Below are positions 14,642 to 30,600 of a stretch of DNA of 64,000 nucleotides, piece after piece. Position numbers and translations under genes: made by a program. Within the stretch, counting starts at the first letter, position 1; each line of letters begins with the position of its first letter. The stretch comes from Ecdyonurus torrentis. Lineage: Eukaryota > Arthropoda > Insecta > Ephemeroptera > Heptageniidae. The notes under the pieces were generated by a model. It was not told the DNA's origin and made no database searches. It saw nothing but the letters and a program-made list of their open reading frames with translations. The stretch is taken from NCBI GenBank assembly GCA_949318235.1, contig OX439129.1:37543027-37607026 (forward strand). Direction: 5' to 3'.

Positions 14642-17600
14642 TATGTGTATGAGATTAAAGTATTAAAACTTCATAAAATATTGCACAACTAAATTCTCAT
14701 TTTAATGTCTTATCATCGATCAAACATGAGTTGCACCATATACTGATACTTGATATTTTAAAATTAATCATTTACTCAATATAATTATATCCCATAGTAT
14801 TTTATAATGTATAATATACGTATATACACTGTATATTGAAAACAAATTTCACTTAAAATAGTGAAATTTAATTGAAACCGGCTCTGTAAAATCAATATAT
14901 TATTCCATTAATTTGCATCATATAATGTTACTCGTAATTTACCATAATTTTAAGCCTCGTTTTTACATAAATAATCAATCCAATCACAATTAAATATTAA
15001 TTGAAAACTATAGAATCTAATGCGCAAGTGTGATATTGCCATTTTTTCTTTTACTTATTTGTTATTCAAAAAAGTTGAAATTTTGCAGTGATGAGACACT
15101 TACATTTCCAGAACAAGGGCCATCTCTGAGTGTGTCTCATAGACCTCGTGAAGTCGTACAATTCGAGCACCATTAGCGTGTTGATCTTGTTTGGAGCCCG
15201 CAAGTCGAAGTACGGCTATTTCGTGAAGGATCTCTTGTCGTTGGTCCATCGCTCGCCGTCGTTTGCGTATGAATTTAGCCGCATACTCCACGCCTGTCTT
15301 TTGGTGTGTACATTTACGCACTGCAGCAAATTTACCCCTGGAACATAGAAGAAACTGTTAGTCACCATGCTCTAAAAATGTATAAAATCTATCAAGGGAA
15401 ATGAAACTTATATTCAATCACAAAAACTTAAGTTTAACCCTGTATCAATTTAGAAATTTCAATGGCCTGTTTTTGGTGGGAAAAATATAGAAAAAAAAAG
15501 AAGCTCAAAACGCATTATTGCAATTATATTAATTGTGATAATAATAACTATGAAGCAACTGGACAAAACGCCCTTCTTTGAATGTTCATTGTATAACAAA
15601 GAAAAATAAACACACATTAAGGTTATTACTCTTTCCTCCCTCTATTATATAAGTATAGTGAGTCAAGTAAATTATAAGACCAGTTATTTGCATTAGAGGG
15701 TTAACTCCTAATATTTATGACATACATCCTTTTCAAAACCAAATGGAGTAATTTTGCCGTTTCATATAGTATATAGCATAGTACAATCATCTCATCTTTA
15801 TTTATTATTTTTTTTTTTTACAAGAAAGTTAATCCCAAAAAAATCTTCACTTTTAAATTAAAAAATGAAAAAAATAAAAATAAAAAGTTAATTTGTTTCG
15901 CGTTATAATTTTTCATTAATTTTTCACGCAAATAATTTCAAACTAAAATTAGAAAATTATCATTATTTCTTTAATCTACAGTTATATTTGCACAGATGTG
16001 GAATTTTCTCATGTGAGAATTAATATTTTATTTGTATTCTCTCTCTGATACAATTATATTATACGTGTATAACCCGCATAATGTGCAATATTCTTTACCG
16101 TATTATAAAAAAGTAAATAATTAAATATTTTACATTATTACACCCGCAACATAACAAGAAAAACAAACTGTTATTATCCGTGTAACTGCTTATTGTGCAT
16201 ATACATATAATTACTCTTCAATCTAATGTTATGTACGAAAATAAGAAAAAATAATAATAATCAGAGAATCAGAGAATGCATGTGGTAAGCGTTGAATACT
16301 GCAATTTCGTACATTTCATTCACAATTTACAGAACAAAAATAATACACGAATATTATGCTTCTAAATAAAAACTTATCACAATAATTCCACATTACAAAA
16401 CGAGCACTCCGGAAACATCCTTTCATTTAATTAATTTCATATTAATCGTTTATATAATTTAAGGAAATGACCTTAAACAAATACCTATAGTCTTCAATCC
16501 AATTATTGTCTTATATTATTATTATTATTATATAATATAAAAAGGTGCGTCTATATTATATATAAAAGAATAAATATATCATGATAATATATAATATAAA
16601 ATACTTATATAGTAATAAAAACATAAAAATTCAATTATATTGTTGCAAGAGTAATGATTATCTTGTATAAGGTATCAAAAAGTTAGGTATATATTGTAAT
16701 AACTCTATCGTTTTCATGTTGTCAGATAATTTTTGTTTATTTTATTATCAAGATAATATATAAAAGAATATAATATAGGCGTTGGTTGCGGCAAAATGTT
16801 GTATAAAAAAAAAAGAGGTATTATATTGTGCTTGATGCTCGAGATTTTCCATTGCCGTGAGTGAGTGACTAAGGAATGTAAATGACTCTACCGTGTCTAC
16901 ATAATAGTGAAACCCGCGTATATATAGCAGACAATCACCTCAATATATAGAGTGGCGCCTAACTGTCCAGTCACCTTACTTTACACATAATAACAACCAC
17001 TGAATAGGACAAAAATGTTTATATTTATGTTTCTTTCTCTCCTTACCTAATTATTATCGTCATGTTAAAGAGATTTTTTATTTTACAGTTGTTTTCAAAG
17101 AAATTATGTAAAATGAGGATGATACGTGCTTTAAAAGAAATACAATAATAAATTTTATTTGAAAAAAAATATATATTTGGCTTATTCAACTTATATAATT
17201 ATATGTGTTTATTATTTCTAATGATTCGAGTTTACTTATTTGAATTTTCTCATAAATAAGCTCAAAAATAAATACGTAATAATTATGCTATAGCATGATA
17301 TCTTCAGCAATTGTTATTCACTACAACATAACTTGTGCTAATGCATAAATATAGATCGTTAATAGTTTTACACAACATAATTGTTTCACTTGTTTGAATT
17401 TAGCACGATTTATGCGATACGATAACATAAAAATAGCAGAAATTACTAAATGAATTCTTTCCGTGTGGTGATATAAATTTTTACAAACTGAACGCTATGT
17501 AAAAATAATATAATAACAAATTGTGTCATTAAAATTTATCATTTCATAAACAGATAAACAAAAAAGTCCTCATGAACACAAACAAAATATATATGTCAGT

Positions 17601-17857
17601 AGGAATGAATGTTAACTGTACCCTTGAAAACGGAGGTTTTTGCATGTGCAAGAATTATACTGATATAATATATTTAATAATATATACATAGTATACTTTT
17701 ACTTATATTCAGAACCTGCAGAAAGAAAGACAAAATTCTCCGTGAATTTCTATCGATTTATTTTCCATGTTTGAGATAATATTTATTATCACTATCACCG
17801 TCTTACTTATATTTCAATATTTTGTATTCTTCTTCTTACTTTTCATTGACATTTTTG

Positions 17858-17889
<32 letters not shown>

Positions 17890-20800
17890 CGTTAGAAAAT
17901 TTTAAATTAGTTTCCCAGCGTATAGCTAATTTGTATGATAGAATGGTACGCCGCGCGCCGGTATAATTTTCCGCGCTTCTGCACGATGAGTCATCGAATG
18001 AACGAGCGTGAGGGCGGAGCGGAGACCCCTTCGTCCTGGCTGGCAATATTTTTGTATGTGCGATAACCTGGCTGACTACACCGGCTGCTGTCATGAGAGC
18101 ACCAAACCTTGACGAGATAAGCACGACATCTTACTGTGATTGACCTTCACACTAACTAAGCAATGATAATAATAAAAAAAACATTGCATCAAAATGCGTC
18201 AAAAAAAAAAAAAAAAAAAAAAAAGTCTGCGTTTTCTTCTTTATTACTCTTTTACAACTTCTTTGTTGTTTGAATCATAAGAATAATACTAGGTTTCTTA
18301 AAAGAAACATGGGTTTGTTTCCAAATATAATAAAAAATAAATAAATAAAAGTTATCTAGTGTAATAAATTCCTTTTTGATGATTGTTCTAAAATGTTTAA
18401 AAATATGATCATAAGAAGAGCATGTGCATTCTAATTTAACTGGAATGTCGGTAAGAAAAAAACAAACATTTTCTCCATTTTAAATTCTAGCTGTCAAGCT
18501 ATAAATGTAGCGAATAATTGCATAAAGATTCATGTGCTGTGGGGACAAGATATTTTAAGAACAGAGGCATTGCGATATGCTATGCACACCTAACTCCTAG
18601 AGTGCCACTCGCGGTGCATACCGGTCGCGGAGACGCGAGTTTTTCATAAATGAATGACATGCCCATGAAGTGTTAATTCATGCTAATCAGTTTAATATAC
18701 AATGAAAAGTCGTTTTGTCAACTTTATTATATTCTTTCCCATGAGAAAATTACTTATACTATAAACAATAAACTAAACTATTGTTTAAAATTAGAAGCTT
18801 CATATTATATAGTAATAAATTGAATCGTTTTTATTGGTTAATTCATATCAACTATTCAAAACTTTTGTTTCGAACTTATGGAACGAATAAAATATCCTTA
18901 CTAAAATATTTGAAAACTATTTAGAAATGAAATATTGCGGCTATGGAATTAATTTACTCAATTCTTATTTGTTTTGAATCGTTTGAATGTTGTTTTAAAA
19001 AATTTCTCTCCTTTATTTTGATCAAATAAAGCTGTCAAAGTAATACAAGCAGACTTATAATAATATATTGACTTTTATAAACTACACACAAGTTTTCGAT
19101 AATAATTTCTATACTCTTTCATCATCAATAAATGTCTATGTTGCATGCCAGCTTGTATCTTTTCTAACTTGTAGCATCCCGCAGTTTATCAATATATAAA
19201 GACAAATCATGTGTAAATAATGGGATATAATGCTGATAATTATGAGAGATTAGGTAAAAATGAAACACGTTGGGATATGTAAATCACTTGGAAGATATTT
19301 TAACTTTGATTTATGTGCATGATATTATAGTACTTAATATTATATGGTAGTAAATTCAATATATTTGAGATTGTATATAAAGAACGAGTAGATAGATAGA
19401 GAGAGAGAGAGGAGAGATTTTCAATTTAAGTAGACGAATTATTAGTTTAATTTAAGGGGTTTACAACCCTCTTAACTTTTATGACATTGGGAATTACCCA
19501 TGAAGCACGCACTGTTATATAGGGGAAGAAATTCAAATTATTTTCAACATTAGCACGCACCCAAATAGTTTCGCATTATGTTATTATTATAACTGCATTC
19601 CAGGATTTATCAAATTTTGCCAATGGAACAAAAAACAATAAAATTTAAATTTCCTCAAAACAAAGAATTGTAAAAGTTATCTGACCCAGGTCAAATTCCT
19701 ATAATGGCATGGCATGCATATAACAGAAAAGTGAACCTAAGGGCAGTTTTATCTCTTCATATTAATAAACGTGATGAAATTGCAGCTAAAAGTGATGGTG
19801 TGGTCCAGGAGACTCACGACATTCTTTGCCCAAGGCTTTTTTTTTTTTTTTTTTACATACGCGATGACTCTTCCGCTATACTTTGAAGACGCGACGTCGG
19901 TAAGTTTTGTCACCGCACGACACATTTATAGAATAGCGCGGTGTTGTTTTAAACGTTTTTCTCTCAGCATTCCTATACTGAGCGTCTCCATTCAGTCGCA
20001 TTTCTATATTTGGAATCACAAATATAATATAAATCTTCTTGATATTTATTATATACAAAGTTTGCAAATTAAACAGTTGGAATTGAAGAAAACACGAAGC
20101 ATAAAATCATTAAAATTATTGGTCATAAATAACTGACATTAAGATATAGAACCTCCTAGTTGTCACTTATAACAATAATAAAAATATATTTTTTATTATT
20201 TCTTAATAAGTTGATTACTCAATCAATGTATGTAATTGATATGCATGAATAAAAATTAATATTTTTTTTTTTACGTCATATCCTTCCGTTCATTAATTTA
20301 CGTCATTAATAAGAGTTTTTTTTTTCTAAACATACTTTAACACAATAGCATCCTGTATATTTAAATTAGCAAATTTAATTATAAATTGAAGTAATCAGAG
20401 AGGGAGAGTGAAGATATTCATATATGGTGAAAATGATTTTGACCTGCAAATCTTATCTATAATATAATGAACATGAGTTTCATATAATGTGGCTTGGACT
20501 GATAAGAACAATGGGAATATCATGTTAAATAAAATAATACATTAAATAACATTAACAAACATTTCGGCTTCTTGTAAAATAACGACTACTTAAAACTGAT
20601 AAGCTCAATAGAAAGGTTAGTAGGTTTTTATCAGGTGAAAAGTAGACATTAAAACAAACGCAAGACTATCATTAGTACTTATGATTGAATGCCGTGAGCT
20701 TTACAAAATGTCATCGCCTTTTTTTTTTTTAAATACCACTATACCTTAAGGTTTATAAAACTTTTTAAATTGACATTTATCAATAGGTCACCAATAACAC

Positions 20801-23800
20801 GTGTCATAGTACTTTTATTTTAGTATTCTTTTGCCCCAGGAATAGACTCCAGAGGAATGCTACAAAACATGGAATTTGTGGTATTCTTGTTTTTGTGTGC
20901 AGTAAAATCATTGGGTTAATTTTCATTCAGTTTGATTTTTTATTAATAGACATTGTTTGTGGTTCCAATTATAAAGAGAAGACTTCAATGCCATGCAATA
21001 TTTGTTGTAAGACGGAAAAAAAATAGTACATAGCAAAATAATATTAAAATATTGAGTTTGAAAGAAAGAGAGAGAAAAAAAAAAAAAAAAACGAGACAGA
21101 GAGTGAGAGAAGTTTTGAATTTAACGCAGTCCTATATTTAAATTTAATTTACTTTGTGTATCATCTACTATACACATAATGATGGGGCGGGTTCAAAACC
21201 AAAAACAACACACATAACTTTTGAGGGTCCTTCCAGTCAGGGTGGTTCCAAAGAAATGCTTGGACACTTTTTTTTTTTTTTTTTTTTTTGTGGAGTGTGA
21301 TCGACCACCCGCAAAGGATGAGTAAAAAAAATCCACTTCGTCTAAACTATAATTACATTACATTCAATTTCAAGTGGTTCATATTTTTATGTTACCAAAC
21401 TTAAAATTTTTTATTTTTTATTTTTTTTTTATCGTGCAAAATTACTCTACTTGACATGTGTATGTCATTTTTTTATATATATTTTTTTTAACTGTGTCTT
21501 CTAAAAATATGTCTCATTATTTTCTTAAATATTTTTTATACTGAAAGAATGTAAAATATGGTAAACACAGACAGCGCCAAAGCAACTGTTTTTGTTACGC
21601 TAAAACTTTAAATATAAATCACTGGAATTTTTTTAATATAATAATGCTTGCTTCATTTTAAAGAGAAGAGTTTTAGGTTACTATATATTCAGGTCTTCCG
21701 GATAGAAATGTCGTTGTAGAGTTTTTTTGCCATGCGACTATGAGCTCTATGAAAAGAACAGGTAAGATTCAAGGTCGCATCACAAAAAAACCTCTACAAC
21801 GACATTTCTATCCGGAAGAACTGATATATTATTTATTCCATTAACGTTTTCCATTTACTATATTATGCATTTTATAAAAACTACAAGTCATTTAAATCTA
21901 TATTATATTTCAATAGTGATATTGATTTTGTAATTAAGTGATTTTTCTTTTTTAAATCTAATCATTTTCCAAGAAGTTGTAACACATTATGGTTGCAATG
22001 GTTCTCATAAGATTTGCTTTATTACTCTCTTCATTATCTTTCTAGGACAGCGCCCTGATAATTCAACTGCACTCTGGTGATAACAAAATGTATGTATGCA
22101 CACAAGTAGCAACACTTATGGAGGCACCATATTATAGCCTCGTATATTACAAACAATATACATAATATAATATATGTAAACTTTCTTTACACTTTAAAAC
22201 ATTTTCTCAAACCAGTGTAACAATTTGTGTTGATTTTGCATGTCAAAAAGTAGAATTTATTTGTTTTCTTATCCAGCATATTAATTTATTGAGGACAATA
22301 TAATAAAAAAATTTCACTCATTGAAATGAAAAAAATGTGACATATTATACAGTACAATATTTGTCCTAATGTCTGAAGCAATTAAATTGTTTAGAAATGA
22401 TATAGCAGCCCGTATCATAGTGGATTTTGCAAAAAATAAAACAAAATCAAGCTCCAATTTTCCTTATGAAATAAAGCCATTTTAAAAAAGTAGTGAAAAA
22501 GAGTGCTTTTATATTATAGGCTAATTTTATTTATTTATTTTTTATCATTATGTTTCCATTAGCGATGACAAGACCACAAAATTTTTGTGGTTCTTACGGT
22601 TAAATTTTGTGTCAATAACGGTTATATTAGTACTAATAAAGAAATGACAAAGTCGTGCGCCACACTATACTATATAAACTAATCAGTTTAAAATATATAA
22701 GAACAACTTCAGACATAAATGGATTTCTCACGTAAACTAGCTTTAAGGAAGTGATAAAAATGACCACCAACAAAGTAAAGTATGTATAATAGTTAAAGGA
22801 CAATTAACGGTGACATACGCGTCCGGAAATCTTGAAAAAAAAAAAAAAAAAAAGGGGGGGGGGGGGGTCTTCTTCATTTTGTCACACGGTGCTCTTAATT
22901 CATAAATAATATTTGCTTATTAGTGTAAATAAATATCCATTTGTATCTTTCATTCTGACCTGAAATAGGTATACTAAATTAATCATTTTTTGGAAAAAGA
23001 AAATAACCTCTGGAAGAAGAAAGAGAGAAAGAGAAAAAAAAAACTTGTTGGTAAATAATATCTTTAATATAATTACAACAAAACTTTCTTTTTGTAATTT
23101 AATTTTTCACACACCAAATTTGTTTTCTGTCCCATTATACAATATTAAAATTTAATGAAAAGTGGCACATCTTGTCACCTAAAGGCTATAAAATAATAAC
23201 AATAATAATAGAATTGATAGACACAACACAATAATATAAAACAATAAAAATTGTCATCGAAAAAAAAAAAAAAAAAAAAATGGGCGTTATCCACATTGGT
23301 AAAGTACTTTACAGTTTAGAAGTGTAAATGGCGAGTAAATTTTGATTCACACTTCATTGTTATTCTTCACACAGGAAAGATCATTAAAGTAAACTTTTAT
23401 AGCGGGCGATACAAACTTTTCTTTTATCTCGCGGTCAAAAGATCCCCCACAGCGTATTCAGTATCATGGAAATATTCGGTAAATACTTGTTCATACTGTT
23501 ATCAACGTATACATGTGATACTTTCTGTTGTCAACACCAAAATATAATACAAAAGGCTTCATTTTATTAGGACATCTGATTATGGAGAGGTGACAAAGTA
23601 ATTAATGGCAAATTACAAAAATTAAATCACCGTTTTGCCATTATTTAGAAGAAGAAAAAAAATCTATATATTTTAGAAAAACGTTTAGCATTAAAAATAT
23701 CTTTTATAGCCAGATGTTATCAAAGATAATCATATAAATTATTTATAAAATATTCTTTAATAATAAAGTATAAAAAAGAAATACATAAAAGGTATTTGAT

Positions 23801-24424
23801 TGTATCAAATTTTTGACATATAAATAACATATATTTTTGTTAAGTCACAAAGTAGTAAACAAAACTAAACACAATAATGATCTAGTAATCTTCTGGCTCT
23901 ATATCATCATAAAATAATATTCTCATTCAATATAAATGGTTATTACTATTCATTCATTCATAAAAAATTATAAGATTTCTGAAAAAGAAAATAATAATTT
24001 TTAAGTTAGTGGAATAAATTTTATATTATATTGTTTACAGTTATGTTGCATTCTCAAAATTGTTAAATATTATTAAAAGAAGAAAGAAGAAAATATATAG
24101 ACACGCATAGTGTAAAAAAAATCTCACACGGTGCATTTACAAGCCCATAATCAGTCCTAATATGGCCATATGATGTATTTTGTGACGCTATAATAAGGGG
24201 GGTATAATACATACGTACGTACAGTACATCCGCCGGCTTGTGCATTATACTCATATTATTTTTTTTTTGTTTAACGCCTCCACTCGCGTTTTATAATCCC
24301 GACAGTAGCTTTTTGGTTTGCGAGACATACGCCAAACTATTAGATATAGAATAGCCTCAAGCAAAATATTCTAACATTATGTTTGTCTCAAAGGAAACAA
24401 ACGATTTCTTTGTGATTAAAAGTT

Positions 24425-24458
<34 letters not shown>

Positions 24459-24783
24459 ATTATAGAAATTTGTATCCTTATACTTAAGAAACAAAAGGTG
24501 ATTCTAATTCTATGATTATATACAAATAATGTTTTTTATTGCTTTTTAATTTTATGATCGTTAGAATATAAGAATACGTAATTTTATATTATATACCATG
24601 CGAGGTCTTATGTTATTCTAATGATGATCCATTGCAAATAAAATACTAGTTATATTATATATATACAAGGTGTATTGTAATTTTTACTTTGAAAATGTAG
24701 GCAATTTATCATTATGAGTCATGGTCTCCCCTTTAGTAAGATTTTGTTTTAGCATATCTATATCTGCGATCTTTTTACTATAC

Positions 24784-24825
<42 letters not shown>

Positions 24826-27640
24826 GTATAAAATATAAAATAAGTAATACTCTCTGACATCAAAATCAGATTATGTTTATAAAATATAAGTGAACACAAC
24901 AATCGTCTTACATCAGAACAATCATATTTAAATTTTAAGATAAAAACATAGACACTTGGCCAAAATAAGATCAGAGATTCTTATAACCGGATACAACCCT
25001 ATATATTTCTCAAACAAATTTCCCCAGATAAACACCAACAAAATTTTAAAGGTGATCAAATGAAGTTAAAGCAAATTTTATTCCTATATAATAACTTGAT
25101 TGAAATCTGAGAAAAGGGGTTCTTTCAGTTGATCATCTTGTCATGACACTGGTTTACATAACTTTATTTTGGAATATCTCATGACATGACATAATTTTGT
25201 CATTGTGCAGAAAAAAGTTTACACAAATATAAAATATATATATAGATCTATGCGTAATGTATAAAATATATATAGTTCGAGTGACTATATGAAAACCTGA
25301 TCAGTTAATTTTGCTATATGATGAGATTTGATATCCTAAGTCAGCTTTCATGAAGATCATATTTCTGTTGACATATCAATATCATTTTTCCTTATTATAT
25401 ACCTGTATACGTCATGAATATATTATGAACTGTTATACTAATTATTATATAGAATAAAATGTACAATTCATATTAACATGCATTTCCAGCATACACAATT
25501 GAAGATTTAATATTGAATTAAATTGCATTGTATTCTCATAACAACCAATATTATATATTAGTCTGTTTAAAAGGTAATCATTGATACGAATAAGTTTTTT
25601 TGAATAAGTTCATTGGTTTAAATGTCAGCTCATAGAATATACATAATGTGCCTTTGGAGATATTTAGTGGGACAGTCGAACCTGCTTTATAAAAATCTAA
25701 ACCTTTCAGTGTTTAATTACCTTTAATAGTTCATTATAATATCATTATTTTAAATATAAAACGCATAAAGAAATTACGTTATTCATGTCATATATAAATG
25801 CATAAATGTTATTTTGAAATCACATAAATCATTGTGCTTTGTAGAATGAATATTCTTCAATATATAGCATAATTTATGTTGTGATGAATTAATGTTTTTG
25901 AAATCGGGTAATGTGTATTTAATGTTGTGTGTGTAGCAAATTATATATATAAAGGAAGAAAACTCCTATGTAAGATGAAAACGTTATTGTAATCATCATA
26001 AGACTACACCTAATGTAAAAATATATAAAAACATAAACAATAGCGTAGGTTGCGTGCATGCGTGCTTAATTTGGACATGATACGAGTGCGGGTGTATATC
26101 AATGATAACAGAGGTCACGTGTGGTCACGTGTCATGTCACACACGTGACATGAGGAGTTTCTCACGGCGCTAAAACTTCTCACTGCCCATGACTCATTCA
26201 CGTCAGTTTTAATAATATGCGTTCTCACCACCTGCATATATAACGTGAAATACAACCAAAAAAATATTATTATACTATGCGGCCTTAACCTGAGGTGTCA
26301 CAATTTGATATGAAAATCACTACTTTTTTCACAAACTTTGAAGGATAAATTTATTTCACAATTCAGAATTTAATGAATTTCATGACCACTAATCTATATA
26401 ATCATTTGGCTGTGAATAAATAAGTACAATGTTTATCATTGTGTGTTTTAACCTAAAGCAATGTTAAGAAAAATTGCAATACAATTTATTTGACATGAAA
26501 CTAAAAATACACAATGAGAAAGAAAAATCAATTGAGTTAATAACACCTGGATAATTAGATTGAATCTCTTATCAGACTGCAAATTGAAAATGCGTAGTAT
26601 ATTTAATGATATCACTCTACCTATTTTTAGCTTGCTATCAATGCTCTTTCAGTTATCATTTCTTTTTATTGAAGTTTATTGACAATAGAAAATAAATAAA
26701 AACAATAAACAAATATATAATTTACGATTATGTATACATATAAAAGTGGGTCCACCCATAGCAAATTTCATCAAGCGGCGCCCAATATTTTATATTTCTA
26801 GATCTTTCAGACTTCAAAAAAAAAAAAAAAAAAAAAAAAAACTACTTCATAAAATATCATTTTATTACAGATCAAATTAGTTTCCTGATTCATTCTCACC
26901 ACATGCAATCTTTTCTCTTAAAAGATAAAAACCACTTAAAAACTTAAAACTGCTTTTAAAATATCGATTATTAGGTAATTTGTATCATAAGATAAAAGAC
27001 AAAATGTCGCAAAACTCTTACATAAAAAATATATTCCCCATTTAGAAATAAATATATAATAATCTTAATCCTTATATCATACGATAAAATAAATCAACAT
27101 TTTTTTTTTTTTCTATATAACATGAAATTCATGTTGAAATATTTTGTGATTATTTTCTTTTCTCACACCTTTTAAATACACATTTGTCACTGTTAACCTC
27201 ATTTTGTACCTTATAATTTTTTTATATATACAATACAATACATAAAAAAAAGCATACTTTTTTCCCAGAATTAAAAAGAACTGATATATCACACACTTTT
27301 ATATAAAAATTCAAAAATACAGGAAGAAAATATAATAATGTGACTGTAATAATGCGATGATGAAATGTGTTATAATTTTCATTCATTCATAATTTATTTA
27401 ATTCTCACTTATGTATATAGAATAAATACAGTATAGTGTTTAAGTCTACAATACTAATTTAACATAATATAGTTTTGTATACTGTTACATTATGCTGTAA
27501 TTTCAGAATATTATAATGTCATTTTCACCGTATGGATAAAAAGCAAGCAAAATATGCTAAAGTGAGAGAGACAGGTACAGACCGGTCTATATAATGGTGA
27601 ACATATGAGGTAGTGAACACCAGCATCAGCATTGGCAAAG

Positions 27641-27672
<32 letters not shown>

Positions 27673-30600
27673 CGAGTGGGTGTCTATGTAATCTTCTTTC
27701 TCACTTTTAGTTCTCCACATTTGGACACAAACGTTATAGTAATTGCTAACCACTCAATGTCATAATAATAACAACTTTTAATAACAATAATAAAAACATA
27801 TGTTATTATTTTAATTACTTATTAATTCTTACTGTAAGAATATAAAAAAAGGTATTGTAAAATAATATGTAATGCATAAAATTGATATAAAACATAATTA
27901 AATTTATAAAAAAAATTATATATTTAAATAAATAAAAATCATGCTGTGTACGAATAGCCTTTTTATTGCATGCATGATGTTATTTTAGGAGAATTTTTAT
28001 ATTCTTGATTTCTTTTTATTACGTTTATGAGACAAATTTATATGAATAAATTATATACAAGAAAATATTTAAATATAATAAAAAATAAAAATTCTTTCAA
28101 GGTCTTTTACACGTCATGTAAACATCTTTTTATTTTACATGAATTAGGAAATATTTATAATAAGAGAAGACTTTAAATGTGCACCGTAAGATGACAAATT
28201 ACGCCGTGAGCTAAAAATTTTATTATTTTTTGTTATGTTATACAAGAAGAGGCACGCCCCCGGTGGAAGTAAAAAAAAAAAATCGTCCTTGCAAGGCAAG
28301 ATACACGGGTTGTAAAGTTATTGACTGAAGGCAGAGGAGACGCTGGAAACCTGATCAGGAGAGAAGAGACACCTGTGTATGTTCACCAATGACTCACTCA
28401 TTGCTATAGTGAGCACCAATAGCTAGCTATACCTAAGCAAGAGCAAAGCAGCCACTGACCGATACCGACATTCCATCAGGTCAAAGCCATACTTTCAAAC
28501 ATTTTGACAAAAGAAGGTGTCATTTTTTTGTATATATATATTTTTTAATTGTAATATTTTGATATTATCACAATTTAAATTTAAGTTTTAATTATGACAA
28601 GTCATGCCACTTTATATTTAGAACTTATACTTCGATTTTTTGCTTTCTATACAATCTTATATTATCAAATTTACAAACTTAATTCATGTTTTTGTTAACT
28701 TTTTAAGGAATAGAAATTAATATCTCATTTTCCCCGCAGAATATTCAAAATAGGTCTGTTTGTGACATCACAATATAATATGGAAACGATATTCTTGCTT
28801 GTAATTAATACCTGATCGTTTGAGATGGGTGAAGCACGATTTTTCATATCTGGAGCAGTTAGGCAGGAAGCTGTGGCAGGCGTGAGCTAAAGGTAAGCAA
28901 CTTCATTATGCTGCCAAATGTGGCTGTACTCTAAAATGCTTATAGGTAGTATACCATATTAAATATAATATAAAATACTACTTACAGTACGTGGAGATAA
29001 TTTGTACACTCATCGAGCTTCGACTTCTTTACTTCTGAATAATATTGACAATTTGGCGCCAATATTTGAAGGGTAAAAAATGTAATCTTAGTTGAGTGTA
29101 CACGGTAGATGATACGAACAACCTCATAACATAAGTCGAGTATATTATAATAGCATCTTATATATTCTTGACAATATAATATATTATTGCAATATGAAGA
29201 GGGAGTATTTTTATTGCGGATTGTTTTATCGGCCAAAAAATTTGTTTTTAGCAACATTGTGCAAAAATTCAAACTTAAATTGCCTCAGTTTTATTTTGCC
29301 TCCAACAAAATTGAGATTGTGTATTTATACGTCATTATATTTATTATATTGTGGCTTAATGATATCAATAAAATCACTTAATTACCAATCATATATCAAA
29401 ATTATCACTTAATTAACACACTATATCAATAAATAATCTAAAATTAGATCAAATTTCCTTTCGCAGATAAAAAAAAAATTAAAAATTTTAAGTTTTTAAT
29501 TGACTGTTTTTTTATTTTTTAAATCACGTTATAAAATATCCTCTTCTTTAAAGATTGCAAATAAACTAATTTAGGTCAAATCATATAAAATATATAACAC
29601 CTATTGTATTGTTTATAATGATTATTATGACGCTAACATTATTATTAAATAATACGCAATAAGAAAAAAAAAAAAATACAGAGTACTATAGTGATTGATA
29701 TCATAATAATATAAGACATTTTTCTTTAGCTTGAGAAGGTCGCGGGCGTTGTTATTAAAATAAAATAAAAGAAGACATTAAAATATTATAAGTTGCGACA
29801 AATATATAATCCTATAGGTCGGTCTCTATTGTATATTATAATATGCTGAAGCGACATTGATGCATTACATAGATAGAAACAATTCGAGTAGGAAGAGGGA
29901 GGGATATATATATATTTTATTATTAATACACTATGTAATACAGCTTGCTATATATATTATATAAAAAAAAATCATCACTATGAATGGTGACAGTTAAAAA
30001 AAAAAAAAAAAAGGTTGCGTAGTAATACATATGACATTCACAACAACCATAAAACAAAAGACATACAGCACAGCCCTTCACAGGAAGTTTTAGCTCACGT
30101 CAAAACTTAGGAAGATCAAAATTACTCAACATTTTATATACCACCGTCTTTTGTCTGTATAATTATTATTATTACTATATATATTATACTTCAAATAAAC
30201 GCGCGTGATACATCTCATAATTAGAATACAAAAGACAGTAAAAGGACGCTATCATTATATTTTTATCAAGTTTTTTTTTTTCTTTTCTTTCTTGTTATAT
30301 GAAAAATAAGGAAATACTCATTCATTTATGATTGTATTTGATAATAAACTTTTTTTCTGTGAGACAGCTTTTATATATTAATTAAAAAATTTAGATTGAA
30401 GCACTTATAAAATAATAAGGAAATTAATGTGTGTTTCTGTATACCTTGCAATTTACTTCAAAGTTATGTAAACAAGTCATATGTTCAAGGCTTTATCATT
30501 GCATTCCTTATTAACAAAACAAATATGCATTTTTTTTTCACATGTTATTATTGTTATATAATAAATAATATAAACACAAGCAATGTAAAATAAAATGTCG

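Larger units (their letters stand above)
11355..15103 (-). other. Drak intron 2
   Basis: 3.75 kb, extremely AT-rich with at least four A-runs of about 27-33 nt (11791, 13410, 13703, 14610). No coding signal or transposon termini recognised. Confidence 0.88.

Noticed and set aside
17843..18124. 93-codon minus-strand frame across the CpG-rich patch
   Set aside because: Ends in a poly-Phe run from the A-tract and resembles no family; I keep the patch as a regulatory candidate only.
19704..20136. Two overlapping open frames of 60 and 121 codons
   Set aside because: They include a T-tract coding for a run of Phe, show no domain, and have AT-rich codon use like the surrounding intron.
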